From positions 56,413,596 to 56,477,595 of the forward strand of contig CM073889.1 in assembly GCA_037176705.1 (NCBI GenBank): a stretch of DNA of 64,000 nucleotides. The letters are read 5' to 3'. Made by a program: the position numbers and the translations under genes. The notes below the pieces were generated by a model, which saw only the letters and a list, made by a program, of their open reading frames with translations, made no database searches and was not told the origin of the DNA. This document shows, piece by piece, positions 14,096 to 26,315 of the stretch (the stretch's first letter is position 1; each line of letters begins with the position of its first letter). This stretch comes from Molossus alvarezi (taxonomy: Eukaryota; Chordata; Mammalia; Chiroptera; Molossidae).

Positions 14096-15382
14096 AGAAT
14101 GGCATAAAGTAATCAAGGTCATAAAAAAGAAGGATCTGAATACAAGACTACTAGACCCAGCAAGGCTATCATACAAAATACAAGGTCAAATAAAGAGCTT
14201 CCCAGACTAAAAAAAAGGTTAAGAAAATATATTAGCACTAAACCAGCACTTCAAGAAGTGTTAAAAGAACTGCTGTAATAAGCAAAAGAAATAGGAAAAC
14301 AAACATAACCATAATAAAAAAAAATGGAAATACATAAGCACACAACAATAATAACCTTAAACATAAATGGATTAAGTGCTCTGATCAAAACAAACAGAAT
14401 AGCTGAATGGATAAAAATGCTTGAATCATATATATTTTGTTTACAAGAAACACACCTCACAACAAAATATTCACATAGGTTGCAAGTGAAGAGGTGAAAA
14501 AAGATTTCCAAGCAAATGGAAAGGAGAAAAAGCTGTAGAATGAATCAAATTCATATTTAATCAAACAGACTTCAAAATGAAGGCCACAACTAAAGACAGC
14601 GAAAGGCCATTACATATTATTGAAATGATCTATCCAACAGGAGAATATAAACATGGTAAATATATATGCACCCAATATAAGAGCACCAAAATACATCAAA
14701 CATCTTCTGGAGGACTTCAATGGAGAAATCAACAGCAATAAAATCATAGCAGGGGACTTCAACAACCCACTCATATCACTAGATAGATCCTCTAAACAAC
14801 AAATTAAAAAGGAAAGAGAAACTCTAAATGATGCACTAGATCAAATGTATTTGATAGATATCTGCAGAGAACTACACCAGAAAACTGAAGTTTTTACTTT
14901 CTTCTCAAGTGTCCATAGAACATTCTCAAAGATAGATTATATGTTAAGACAAAAACTAAATCTCTACAAGTCAAGAAGATTGAAATAATATCAAGCACCT
15001 ACTCATATCAAAATGGCATGAAACTAGAAATCAATTACATTGAAAAAACTGAAAACCGTTAAAACACATGGAGGCTAAAATGCATGTTATTAAGCAATGA
15101 ATGGGTTACCAAGGAGGTCAAGGAAAAATTTTAAAACTTCCTGACAAAAAATAAAAATTGAACACACAAAAGCTATTGGAAACAACAAAAGCATCCTGAA
15201 AGGAAAGTTCTTAGCATTACAGGCCTACCTCAAAAATAAGAGAAAATTGTAATTGACTTTCTAACCCCACAACTTAAAGATATAGAAACTAAATGAAAAG
15301 AAAAGCCCAGAGCATTTAAAAGAAAACAAATAGTAAATATCAGAGGAGATAATAAATAGCATAAATTCTAAAAAAAAAAAAA
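14096..15382 (+). pseudogene. L1c ORF1 C-terminus and ORF2 endonuclease remnant
   Basis: ORF1 resumes at 'gaatggcataaagtaatcaagg' and ends near 14278. The ORF2 start region is at about 14325. An open stretch at 14653-14988 covers the endonuclease core: the NIYAPNIRAPKYIKHLLEDF block, the AGDFNNPL loop with its catalytic Asp, and SKIDYML. The usual SDH motif downstream is lost by mutation. The sequence ends in an A run at 15370-15382. Confidence 0.78.
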
Positions 15383-15404
15383 TTATTCATATTCACATAT
15401 AAAA

Positions 15405-17122
15405 AATGGCAGTGGGCAGGACCAGAGGGAGGATGAGTGTGTGAGAGAGTGAGCCAGTATGTGAGAAAGTGTGATTGAACGTGAAGGTAAATGACCAAAC
15501 CCAAGCAGTGCAGAGCCACAGAGCAGAAGGTTCCTGTGCTGTGGACAGGAGCAGCTTGCAACCACAGTAAGCGGCCCATCTGGGCACTTCTCCCTGCTCT
15601 ACCAAAAGGTACCACCATTTTGGAAAATCTCAGATCTTCCCTGAAAAGAGGCAGTGGGAGTCACTTGGGCCCAGAAACCTGAGCCCACCAGCACAACTGG
15701 CACCATCAGACAAGTGAACATTAAGAGTCAACACAGACCAGTGCACAGTAGTGGAGCTCTGAAGGTTTGGTCACGGAAGCTGCAGACAGCCCTAAGCTCA
15801 GCACCATCCTCCACAGTGGCAGCCTGATCAGAGTCCATATATACCTTCAGCAACAGAGGCTGAGGAGCAGACATCCATCCCCAGGCTACAGAAACACAGA
15901 CCACCAGCTGAAATGCATCCCCAAAAGCTACAGCAAAAGCTGAGTGAGAGTTGAGTCCCACTGGGCAGCAGCACTCCCCACCCACCAGTGCCAAGACCTG
16001 GGGCACAACAGAGGCCTGTGTGATCCAGTAGCTCACAAAAGCAGTGGGAAGCCATAGCCCGAGAGATTGGTGCAATCCAGCTGGCTGCCCACAGAAACTG
16101 CAGTGTGCTGGGGCACCAGAGAGGCCTGTGCAACCCAGCAGGGACTGTGCCATCCATGGGACCTGCAGGGTGCTAAAGCACCAGAGTAGCCTGTGGGACC
16201 CAGCAGCCTATAACACAGGCATAGAGTGGGGTGCCAAAAGGAACTGTGAGATCCAGTTACCTGCAAGACCTGCAAAATGCGGGGGCACCAGAAGGGCCTG
16301 TGCAACACAGCTGCACACAAAATAGGCTTAGAGGATGTGAAAATGGAGGCAAAGTGAATAGAAGCTATGCAAATGATCTCCCAGAACCAAATGGAAATTA
16401 CAAGTAAAATAAAGACAAATCTTTGGAAAAAAAGCAACAGAAAAGAAGCAGGACAGGACCATATAACCAGGAACAGTGGTATGATCTGCAGAAGTGCCAG
16501 AGGGTGGTGAGCTGGGAGTCCATGGACAGCAGAAGTCTTATCTGTGAGCAGTGCCCCTGAAAAATAAAAACCAAACCATTCCACTGCTCAGAGAGCCAGA
16601 ACAGAGCTCTAAAATAGCCATACCCACTCACCTGGGGGCTACTGCAGAAAAAGGGCAGACTGGGATGAAAATCTATGGGGACACCAGAATTTGGAGGGCA
16701 CTCAGAATTTTTGCTGAGTTGCAGCCACAAAGGATGGTGGCCAGTGTGCTCCTTCCCAGAGCTGTGCATCAACCTCCCCCCTCAGAAATACAAACCTTCC
16801 AAGGTGAGGCAAAAAAAATGCAAATTGAGGCTCATTAATAACCAGTATCTATCCCACCATCTGGAAATCCTCTTATGCAGAACACCAAGCCTACATTCGA
16901 AGGCACTGAGTAACTGAGACTACTGGACACCAGGAAAAAGCTAGAGGATACCTGAACATTTTGTGGGCTTGCAAATCTACCCAGGAAAGTAAGACTTGAC
17001 AGTGGTGTTTAATACGGGCCCATCCAGGCTCATCCAAACTTAGTAGAGAAAGCCAAAACAAGAGAACACCAATACCCACAGGGAAAATTTTTCAGGCTCC
17101 AAAACCCACTGAGATAGCCAAA
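15405..17122 (+). repeat. L1e long 5'UTR
   Basis: The distal module has the gtgtgagagagtgagcc start, the 'gttcctgtgctgtggacag' block and decayed ~70-75-bp units around 16000-16320 (aggcctgtg..acccagcag). The proximal module starts near 16320 (ggatgtgaaaatggaggc) and matches the full 5'UTR of the young copies. It reaches the ORF1 start through the 'ggctccaaaacccactgagatagcc' leader. Confidence 0.75.
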
Positions 17123-18080
17123 ATGGAGAAGCAAAGAAACAAATCCCAAATGAAAGAATAAGAGAACTCTATCAAAAATGAGATCAATGAAATGCAGCTA
17201 AGCAAATTATCAGAGGTAGAGTTCAGAGTCATGATCTTGAGAAAGCATAACAGCATGAGTAAGAATATAAGCACCACCCTGGCCGGTTTGGCTCAGCAAT
17301 TGGAGTGTCGGCCTGTGGACCAGAGTCCTGGGTTTGGTTCCCGCTAAGGGCATATACCAAGAAAAAAAAATATATAAGCACCATGAGTAAAGATATAGAA
17401 ACACTAAAAACCAACCGAGTGCAGAAATTAAGAATATATTGGAAGGACTAACCAGCTGAGTAGAGGAAGCTGAAGACTGGATCACTGAATTAGAAGACAG
17501 GGTAGAAAAAAATCAACCAAATAGAAAAAACAATTAAAAAACAAGAAGACAGCTTAAGGGAACTGTGGGACAACTGGAAATGTAATAATATTCACATTAT
17601 AGGAGTCCCCGGAGAAGAAGAAAATGAGCAAATGTTACAGAATATATTTGAAGAAGTAGTGACAGAAAAGTTTCTAACTTGGTGAAGGAAGAAGGCATTA
17701 AAGTTCAAGAAGCACAGAGAGCCCCAAGTAAGAAGAACCAAAACAGGCCCACACCAACACACATAATAATTAAAATGACAAAAATTAAAGACAAAGAGAG
17801 AATCCTAAAAGCAGCAAGAGATAAGCAACAGGTTACCTACAAAGAAAACCCCAAAAGACTCTCAGCTGACTTCTCAACAGAAACACTACAGGTCAGAAAT
17901 GAGTGGCATGAAGTAATCAAAGTCACGAAAAACAAGGATCTGAATCCAGGACTACTCTATCCAGCAAGGCTATCATTCAAAATAAAAGGACATATAAAGA
18001 GCTTTACAGACAAAAAATGTCTAAGGGAACATATTAACACCAAACCAGCACTGCAAGATATGCTAAAAGGACTGCTGTAA
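17123..18080 (+). pseudogene. L1e ORF1, interrupted by a SINE fragment
   Basis: The start is MEKQRNKSQMK, followed almost at once by a stop (aaagaataag). The SINE fragment at 17276-17371 splits the coiled coil. The C-terminal part is open from 17679 to 18080 (133 codons) and includes the RPTPTHIIIKM block, the QVTYK..P.RLSADFS motif and the KGLL end. This protein would bind L1 RNA, but this copy is dead. Confidence 0.85.
17276..17371 (+). mobile_element. VES SINE, tRNA-like head only
   Basis: About 75 bp of the tRNA-like head (accctggccggtttggctca... to ggttcccgctaagggc) is followed directly by an A-rich tail. The body of the SINE, with its CT-rich segment, is absent. An exact 11-bp target duplication, atataagcacc, flanks it at 17265-17275 and 17372-17382, so the insertion was complete in this short form. 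Confidence 0.9.
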
Positions 18081-18125
18081 TTAGTAAAAGAAATAGGAAG
18101 TAAAATATAATGACAATAAACAAAC

Positions 18126-21100
18126 ATGGCAATATATATGTACATATCAATTATCACCTTAAATGTGAATGGTTTGAATGCTCTGATAAAAAGACACAGA
18201 ATAGCTGACTGGATAAGAAAGCATGACTCACATATGTGTTGTTTACAAGAGACCCACCTTACAACAACAAAAGACTCACATAGGTTGAAAGTGAAGGGAT
18301 GGGAAAAAATCTTTCAAGCAAACAAAAAGAAAAAAAAGCTGAGGTAGCAATACTTATATCTGATAAAGTTGATTTCAAAATGAAGGCCATAGCTAGAGAC
18401 AAAGAAGGCCACTACATATTATTGAAAGGATCTATCCAACAGGAAGATATCACCTTGGTAAACATATATGTACCCAATTTAGGAGCACCAAGATATATTT
18501 ATAAATCTTATGGAGACTGTAAAAGAAAAATCAACAGCAATACAATCAGAGCAGGGGACTTCAATACCCAGCTGACATCACTGGATAGATCTTCTAGACT
18601 AAAAATCAACATGGAATTACAGACTCTAAATGAAGCACTAGATCAAATGGATTTAATAAATATCTACAGAGAATTACACCCCAAAACTGCAGAATTCACA
18701 TTCTTCCCAAGTGCATATGGGACATTCTCAAAGATAGACCATATATTAGGACACAAACTAAGTCTCTAAAAGTTCAAGAAGATTGAAATCATATCAATCA
18801 TCTTCTCAGATCACAATGGCCGGCAAATAGAAATCAATTGCAACAAGAACATGCAAAAACATTTGAAAACATGAAGGCTAAATAGCATGTTATTGAACAA
18901 TGAGTGGGTTACCATGGAGATCAAGAAACAAATTAAAAACTTCCTGGACCAATGAAATGAACACACAACAACACAAAACGTATGGGATGCAGCAAAAGCA
19001 GTTCTGAGAGGGATATTCAGAGCACTACAGGCCTATCTAAGGAAACAAAAAATTTTCTAATGAATTATCTAATTTCACAACTTAAAGAACTAGAAAGCAA
19101 ACAAAAAGAAAACTCCAGAGCAAGTAGAAGGAAGGAAATAGTAAAGATCAGAGCAGAAATTAACAACATAGAGACCAAAAAGCAATTCAAAGGATCAATG
19201 AAACAAAGAGCTGGTGCCTTCAAAAGATAATCAAGATTGATGGACCCTTAGCTAGATTCACCAAGAAACAAAGAGAGAACCCAAATACACAAAATCAGAA
19301 ATGAAAGAAAAGAAATAATAACAGACACCACAGAAAACCAAAGCATTGTTACAAATATTATGAACTATTATACTGCAACAAATTGGACAATCTAAGCAAA
19401 ATGGACAATTTCTAGAAACACATAGTTTCCCAAAACTGGACTGCGGAAATATACCCTAAGAAACCTGAAACACCAATCAGAAAAAATATATGTACCCCCA
19501 TGTTTGTAGCAGCACTATTTACAATAGCTAAGATCTGGAAACAGCCCAAATGTCCATCAGCAGATAAATGAATAAAAAAGCTGTGGTACATATACACAAT
19601 GGAGTACTATGCAGCTGTAAGAAAGAAAGATCTCTTATCCTTTGAGACTACAGGAGGGACCTGGAAAGTATTATCCTAAGCCAAACAAGCCAAAGAGAGA
19701 GAGATAAGTATCATATGATCTCACTTATTTGTGGAATATAATGAACATAACCGTCTGAGGAATGGGGTAGGCCCAGAGACGTGGAAGTAGGGTATAGACT
19801 GGCAATCTCCAGAAGAGGGGGTGGTGGGAGAGAGATAAACCACAGAATTTATATGCATGCATGCATGAACTATGGACATGGACAACAAAGCTGGGGACAG
19901 GGCAAGGAGGGGAGGGCAGGGGGGAATTAGTGGGAGGAAAACAAGAAACATCTGTAACAAAAACAAATGAATAAATTAACAATAATAAATAAAAAACTGG
20001 ATCGGGAAGAGATAGAACACTTGAACAGACCAATGACAACAAAAAAAATTGAAGATGTAACCAAGACTCTCCCAGCAAACAAAAGCCAGGCCCGGACGTC
20101 TTCATGGGGGAAATTTTACCAAATATTCAAAGAACGAATACCCATTCTCCTCAAACTATTTCAAAAATTCAAGAAGAAGGAAGACTTCCAAACTTGTTTT
20201 ATGAGGCCATCAGAGTTCTAATTCCACAACCATAAAAAGACACAACAAAGAAAGAAAACTATAGGCCAATATCCCTGATGAACACAGATGCCAAAATCCT
20301 GAAAAAATACTAGCAAATCAAATCCAGCAATACATCAAAAAAATTATTCACCATGACCAAGGGGGATTCACCCCAGCGATGCAAGGCTGGTACAATATTC
20401 GCAAATCAATAAAAGTGATACACCACATAAATAAAATGAAGAATAAAAACCACATGATCATATCAATAGATGCCGAAAAAGCATTTGACAAAATCCAGCA
20501 CCCATTTCTGATAAAAATGCTCAGCAATCTGGGAATAGAGGGATCATATCTAGACATAATAGAGGCCATATATGAATGACCTTCAGCCAACATCATACTC
20601 AACAGGTGAAAACTAAAAGCATTTTTCTTAAGAACGAGAACAATACAAGGATGCCCACTTTGCCACTTATATTTTACATAGTACTGGAAGTCTTAGCCAC
20701 AGCAATCAGACAGGAAGAAAAAATAAAAGGGATTTAAATTGGAAAAAAGGAAGTGAAATTGTCATTAATTGCCAATGACATGATACTATACATAAAATAC
20801 CCCAAGGTCTCCATCAAAAATCTACAAGACTTAATAAATGAATTTGGCAAAGTAGCAGGATACAAAATTAACATCAAGAAATTGGCAGCATTCTTATACA
20901 CCAATGATGAACTCACAGAAAGAGAAATTTAAAAAAAATCCCATTTACCATGGCAGCAAAAAAATTAAGATACCCAGGAATAAACTTAACCAAAAAAAAT
21001 AAAGGGCCTCGTCACAGAAGCTACATAACACTGAAAAAAGAACTAGAGTAAGTTATAAAAATGTGGAAGCACATTCCTTGTGCATGGACTGGGAGAATTA

Positions 21101-22481
21101 ACATCATTAAAATGTCCATATTACCCAAAGCAATCTATAGATTCAATGCAATCCCCATCAAAATACCAATGACATATTTCTCAGAACTAGAAAAAATACT
21201 TCAATAGTTCATATGGAACCAAAAAAGACCTCAAATAGCCACAGCAATTTTGAAAAAGAAGAACAAAGTAGGAGGAATCACATTACCAGATTTCAAGTTA
21301 TACTACAAAACCACTGTAATCAAAACAGCCTTCTACTGGCACTAGAACAGGCATATAGACCCGTGGAACAGAACAGAGAACCCAGAAATGGACCAAAGAC
21401 AATATGCTCAATTAATATTTGAGAAAGTTAGCAAGAGCATACAGTGGAGTAAAAACAGCCTCTTTAATAGATGGGAAAATTGGACAGCTACATGCAGAAA
21501 AATGAAACTAGACAATCAACTTACACCCTACACAAGAATAAACTCAAAATGGATAAAAGACTTAAATGTGACTCATGAATTTATAAAAATCCTGGAAGAA
21601 ACTGTAGGCAACAAAATTTCAGACATCATACGCAGCAGAATTTTCACTGATACATCACCTAAGGCAACAGAACCAAAGGAGAAATGGAACACATGAGACT
21701 ACATCAAACTTAGAAGCTTTTGCACAGCAAACGATACAATCATCAAAATGGAAAAGCAACTCACCATATGGGAAAGCATAATTGCCAATGATATATCAGA
21801 TACGGGGTTAATTTTTAATATATGTAGAGTGCTCATACAACTCAACAGAAGGAAGACAAATAACTCAATTAAAAAATGGGCAGAGGCCTAAATAGACAAC
21901 TCTCCAAACAGGACTTACAAATGGCCAAGAGACATATAAAAAAATACTCAACATCACTAATCAGCAGAGAGATGCTAGTTAAAAGAACTTCAGGTATCAC
22001 CTCACCCCTGTCAGAATGGCCTCCATCAACAAATCATCAATCAACAAATGTTGGCGAGGGTGTGGAGAAAAGGGGACTCTACTACACTGCTGGTGGGAAT
22101 GCAGACTGGTAGAGCCACTATGGAAAACAATATGGTGTTACCTCAAAACATTAAAAATTGATCTGCCAGTTGACCCACTTTTACGAATATTTTTAAAGAA
22201 GCCCGAGTCTCCAAACAGGAAGAATATATGTACCCCATATGTTTATAGCAGCACTATTTACAATAGCTAAGATCTGGAAGCAGCCCAATAATCCATCAAT
22301 AGATGATTGGATAAAAAATTTGAGGTACATGTACACAGTGAAATACTCTGAAGCTTTAAGTAGCAAAGGTGTCTTTTTCTCTGAGAGAACAGGCAGGGAC
22401 CTGGACAGTATTATCTTAAGCAAATCAAGCCAATCAGAAGAAGACAAATATCACATGAGCTCACTTATTTGTGGAATATAA
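18126..22481 (+). pseudogene. L1e ORF2, interrupted by L1f
   Basis: The start is MAIYMYISIITLNVNGLNA. The endonuclease region is open in two overlapping phases (18126-18347 and 18299-18769), with [20 protein letters not shown] and KIDHILG present. L1f interrupts at 19440. ORF2 resumes at 20002, with the reverse-transcriptase region around 20040-21200. The catalytic FADD motif has decayed to IAND near 20765, so the first metal-binding Asp is lost. The C-terminus ends in SLICGI-stop at 22481. Confidence 0.88.
19441..19992 (+). mobile_element. L1f: 5'-truncated LINE-1 3' end nested in L1e ORF2
   Basis: A 552-bp fragment begins in the ORF2 C-terminal region (gaaatataccctaagaaacc), includes the ORF2 stop and the 3'UTR with 'catctgtaacaaaaac', and ends A-rich. 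The 9-bp target duplication aaaactgga is at 19432-19440 and 19993-20001. Removing the insert restores the L1e reading order ('cccaaaactgga' then 'tcgggaagagatag'). Confidence 0.92.
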
Positions 22482-22755
22482 TATACAAAACAAACTGATG
22501 AACAAAATAGACACAGAGACTTTAGAGTACAGAATGACAAACCTTAGAAGAGGCGGTCCAGGATGACGAGAGCAGGAAGAGATAAATCACAGAACTTATG
22601 TGCATGTATAGGTAACCATGGACAACATGGTAGACAACAATGCTGGAGATGGGGTGGGGTGAGAGGATCGGGAAGGGGATGTTAATGGGGGGAAAAAAGA
22701 GAAACATCTGTAACAAATATAAATTAATAAAAAATAAAAATATAATTAATAAATA

Positions 22756-23938
22756 AACCGTTATTAACCCTTTCACTTCTAACCTGGGCAGCTGATAAAT
22801 GAGAAACAGGTGTTATTTTAAGTCACTACCTTTCTGATTATTTGTTATGCAAACTAGAATAGGAATTCATATTTGTTTTATATTGTAGATTTTACTATCT
22901 GGCTCTTTGCAGAAAAGGTTTGTCAATTTTGTACTGGGCAGCCCCATTTCTCTTTCTCCATACAAATTTTTCTTCACCTTTACCGCTTCAGGATTATTTC
23001 TGTGGTATGTGCTTCCAGGTCCCTAAACAACATTCTTGTATTACACTTTCCTGCTTTTTCTGTTTTTCTTCATATCTACTGATCCCCACTCAGAATCTTT
23101 AAGTTGGCCCTGCTATCCCCTATGCCCTATTCCTCACCATCCCATTGTTGTTTTAGTTTGATTTCAATTAAACTAATGATCAGTATTCACATTTTTATGA
23201 ATATGAAATACTGTTTGCAGACACAAAATAGTCAAATGTATTAAACTATGATTAACTTTTTCTGCACAACTTTTGTTTTCCTTGGAGTTAATAAATGTCG
23301 TTTATTTTCTTGTGCTTGATTTTTTATGAACATATTGATTGAATCCCAAGCTCCCTACCCATTGTCTTTATTTTCTCACAATAAGGTACATTCATCAGAT
23401 ATACAATCAGCTCATCTTTTTAAGACAATCTCTTCTGGAATCTTCTGAATTACTCCAATCTGTACTGTACACATTTGTCATTCTAGAACATCTTCTCACC
23501 ATTATCTTGCTGACACACTTTCCTTCATTTGTATATCTAATCTACTCTTTCCTGGATTCCTAGTGCCTTTTTTTCTTGGTTGAGTTCTGTATTTGAGAAC
23601 ATCCTCTGGAGTATTCTTGAGAAAGACTGTGTAGGAGAAAAATTTTTGAGAAATTACATCTGAAAATTTCTTTATTTTACCCTTGAACTTGATTGATAGT
23701 TGGGCTGAGGAGAGAAATCATCCAGGCAGGAAATGATTGCTATGCTGAATGGAGAGGGTTGCTCTACTTTTGGCTAGCTTTTTAAAAGTCCAATGTGGTG
23801 GGAAGAATAATACCCCACCCCAAAGACACACAGGCCATGATACTTGGAACCAATGAACATGTTACTTTACATGATAACAGAAACTTTGAGGGTGTCATTA
23901 AATTAAGAATATTAAGAAGAAAGATTATTCTGAAAATG
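22756..23938. other. Non-L1 DNA with probable ancient repeat remnants
   Basis: About 1.2 kb without a recognisable gene. Around 23540-23720 the text 'cctggattcctagtgcc...ctgaaaatttctttattttacccttgaacttgattgatagttgggctg' resembles the antisense strand of an ancient L1/HAL1-type ORF1. Around 23800-23930 'aagaataataccccaccccaaagac...catgttactttacatgataacag' resembles an old mammalian interspersed repeat whose name I cannot give with confidence. The rest shows nothing I can assign. Confidence 0.4.
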
Positions 23939-25318
23939 ATGGAGGCAGGCAGGACTGGAGGGAGGGTGAGTGTGTGAGAGAGTGGACTAGTGTGTGAGAG
24001 AGTGTGAGTGGACATAAAGGTAAATGAGCAAACTTGTGCAGTACAGAGACATGGAGCAGAGGGTTCCTGTGCTGTGGATGGAAGCAGCCAGCTACCATGG
24101 TAAGCAGCTCTTCAGGGCACTTCTCCTTGCACTGCAGGGAGGTCCCACTATTTTGGAAGATCCTGGATCTTCCCTGGGAGGAGGCAGTAAGAGTAGTTAG
24201 GGCCCAGCAAACTGAACCCACCAGTGCACCTGGCACCCTTGAACCAGTGGACATCCTGTGTCAACACAGACCAGCGCATAGTAGTGGAACTGCCAAGGTG
24301 CCGGTTGCAGAAGCCACAAATGGCTGGGAGCTCAGCACCATCCTCCAGAGTAGCAGCCTGATCAGAGTCAATATATACCCCTAGCAACAGAGGCTCAGGA
24401 GCAGAATCCATCCCTAGGCAACAGAAGCACAGACTAGCAGCTAAGACCCATACCCAAAAACTACAGCAAAGGCTGAGCAGGTGTTCAGCCCCACAGGGCA
24501 GCAATACTACCCAACCATTAGTGGTGGGACTTGGGGCTCCACAGAAGCCTGTGCTACCCAGCAGTCAGCAAGAGTGGAGGTAAGCCTAAGCCCTAAAGGG
24601 ACCAGTGCTATCCAGCTGCCCACAAGACCTGAAGGGTGAGGGAGTGTAAGAGAGGCCTGTGTGACCCAGCTGCCCACAAGATAGGTGTATAGCTCGGTCT
24701 CCAAATGAACAGTGTTATCCAGTTACTCTCGGGACCTGTGGGGTAAGGAAGCACCAGAGAGGCCTGTGTGACCCAGCTGCCCAAAAGACAGGCATAGAGC
24801 AAGGTCTCCAATAGGACTGTGCAATTCAGCTGGGACTTGTGGGGTGCTGGGACACCAGAGAGGCCAGTGTAAACCAGCTGCCCACAAGATAGGCATAGAG
24901 CAGTGTCTCTGAAGGGACTGTGCAATTCAGCTGCCCATGGGATTTGCAGGGTGCTGGGGCACCAGAAAGGCCTGTGTGACCCAGAAACCCACAAGATAGG
25001 TGTGGAGTCAGGACTCCAAAGGGACTGTGTGAACAGTTACCCACAGTATGAGCAAAAAGCGTGGCTCCAACAGGGCTTGAGCTATACAGTTACAGGTGGA
25101 ACCAGCGACCAGCTGGGAACACAACTTCAGAGGGGCCCACATAATCCAGCAGCAGCATCTACCAAGACACACCAATACCAGCCCCCAGTAGCCACAACAG
25201 GCAAGAGGCGACATGCAACAAAACAGCCTGGGAGGCACATTAGACTTATTTGATATACAGTGAGCTGCATTCACATCCAAATGTTCTTCAGCGGGTCTAG
25301 AGCTACTAGATGGTTAAA
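23939..25318 (+). repeat. L1g 5'UTR with ~70-bp tandem units
   Basis: After the gtgtgagagagtg start, diverged units of about 65-75 bp (aggcctgtgtgacccagctgcccacaagataggc...gggactgtgcaattcag) recur between roughly 24540 and 25060. The 25060-25318 segment, including 'ggcaagaggcgacatgcaac', is the alternative proximal part shared with L1j and absent from L1b, L1e and L1i. Confidence 0.72.
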
Positions 25319-26246
25319 ATGGAGAGACAAAGAAATAACATCCAAAGGAAAGAAAAAGAGGGATCACCAGAAAAAAAACAAAAACAAAACTACAGGAAAT
25401 GGAAGACAGCAACTTGTCAGATAAAGAATTCAAAGCAATGATTTTAAGGGTGCTCCAACAATTTGGTGAGAACTACAAGCAACTTAATAAGATTTATAAA
25501 GAGCTCACTGGGAACTACTTTAGCTTAAAAAAAGAGATAGTAGTTATGGATAAAAATCAAGAGAAATAAAGAATGACCAGTTGCTATAAAAAATACCTCA
25601 GAAGGGTTCAATAGTAGATTAGAAGAAGTTGAAGACCAAATCAGCAACTTAGAAGACAAGGTAGAGAAAAACACTCAGAGCAGCAAATGGGAAAAAAAAA
25701 ATTAAAAAGCAGGAGGAAAGTTTAAGGGAGCTGTGAGACAATACAAAATGTAACAACATTCGCATGATAGGGGTACCGAAAAGAGAAGAATCAGAGAAAG
25801 AAATAGAGAACCTATTTGAAGAAATAATGACAGAAAACTTCCCTAAACTGGTGATGAAAAAAGTTACACAAGACCAGGAAACACAGAGAGTCCCACGCAA
25901 GATGAACCCCAGAAGACCCACAGCTAGACAAATAATAATAAAAATGGCAAACATTAAAGACAAAATAAGAATCTTAAAGGAAGCAAGAAAAAAACAGAAA
26001 GTTACCTACAAGGGAGCTACCATTAGACTGTCAGCTGATTTCTCAATAGAAACAATGCAGACCAGAAGGGCATGGCATAAAGTGTACAAAGTAATGCAAG
26101 GCAAAGGTCTGAATTAAAAACTACTCTATTCAGCAAGGCTATCATTCAAAATTGGAGAGATAAAGAGCTCCACAGATTTTTAAAAAGCTAAAGGAATTTA
26201 CCACCACCAAATGGCACTACAAGAAATGCTGAAGGGACTGTTATAA
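25319..26246 (+). pseudogene. L1g ORF1
   Basis: The start is MERQRNNIQRKEKEGSPEK, a version of the N-terminus distinct from MVKQRNKSQ. A frameshift soon follows in an A-rich stretch near 25370. The RRM and C-terminal part are open at 25764-26117, with MIGVPKREESEKEIENLFEE, the RRPTARQIIIKMANIKDK block and RLSADFS. The end is a GLL-like stop at 26246. It is a dead L1 RNA-binding protein gene. Confidence 0.82.
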
Positions 26247-26256
26247 GATAAAGAAG

Positions 26257-26258
<2 letters not shown>

Positions 26259-26299
<41 letters not shown>
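26259..26299. repeat. (CA)n microsatellite in the L1g inter-ORF spacer
   Basis: About 20 uninterrupted AC dinucleotides lie between the ORF1 stop and the ORF2 start, where other copies have a short A-rich spacer. Confidence 0.95.
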
Positions 26300-26302
<3 letters not shown>

Positions 26303-26315
26303 GCATAAAATTAAA

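Larger units (their letters stand above)
10506..15382 (+). mobile_element. L1c: old LINE-1, ends at an internal A tract, split by L1d
   Basis: The left part (10506-11690) has the short-type 5'UTR and the first half of ORF1. The right part (14096-15382) resumes in the ORF1 C-terminal region and continues through the ORF2 endonuclease region. The element stops after about 1.05 kb of ORF2 in a run of 13 A (15370-15382). The heptamer ttattca lies directly before the 5' end (10499-10505) and directly after the A run (15383-15389). This suggests a complete but prematurely polyadenylated insertion. Both parts look more diverged than the L1d sequence between them. Confidence 0.7.
15405..22755 (+). 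mobile_element. L1e: old full-length LINE-1 with two nested insertions
   Basis: The element starts at atggcagtgggcaggacc and has the long 5'UTR design (15405-17122), ORF1 (17123-18080), ORF2 (18126-22481) and a 3'UTR (22482-22755) with 'catctgtaacaaat' and an A-rich end. A SINE head fragment (17276-17371) sits in ORF1 and an L1 3' fragment (19441-19992) sits in ORF2. Without these it is about 6.7 kb. Many stops show it is old. Confidence 0.9.

Noticed and set aside
23540..23930. Naming the ancient repeats between L1e and L1g
   Set aside because: The resemblance to HAL1/L1 antisense and to an old mammalian repeat is by memory only. It is too weak for a separate named feature.
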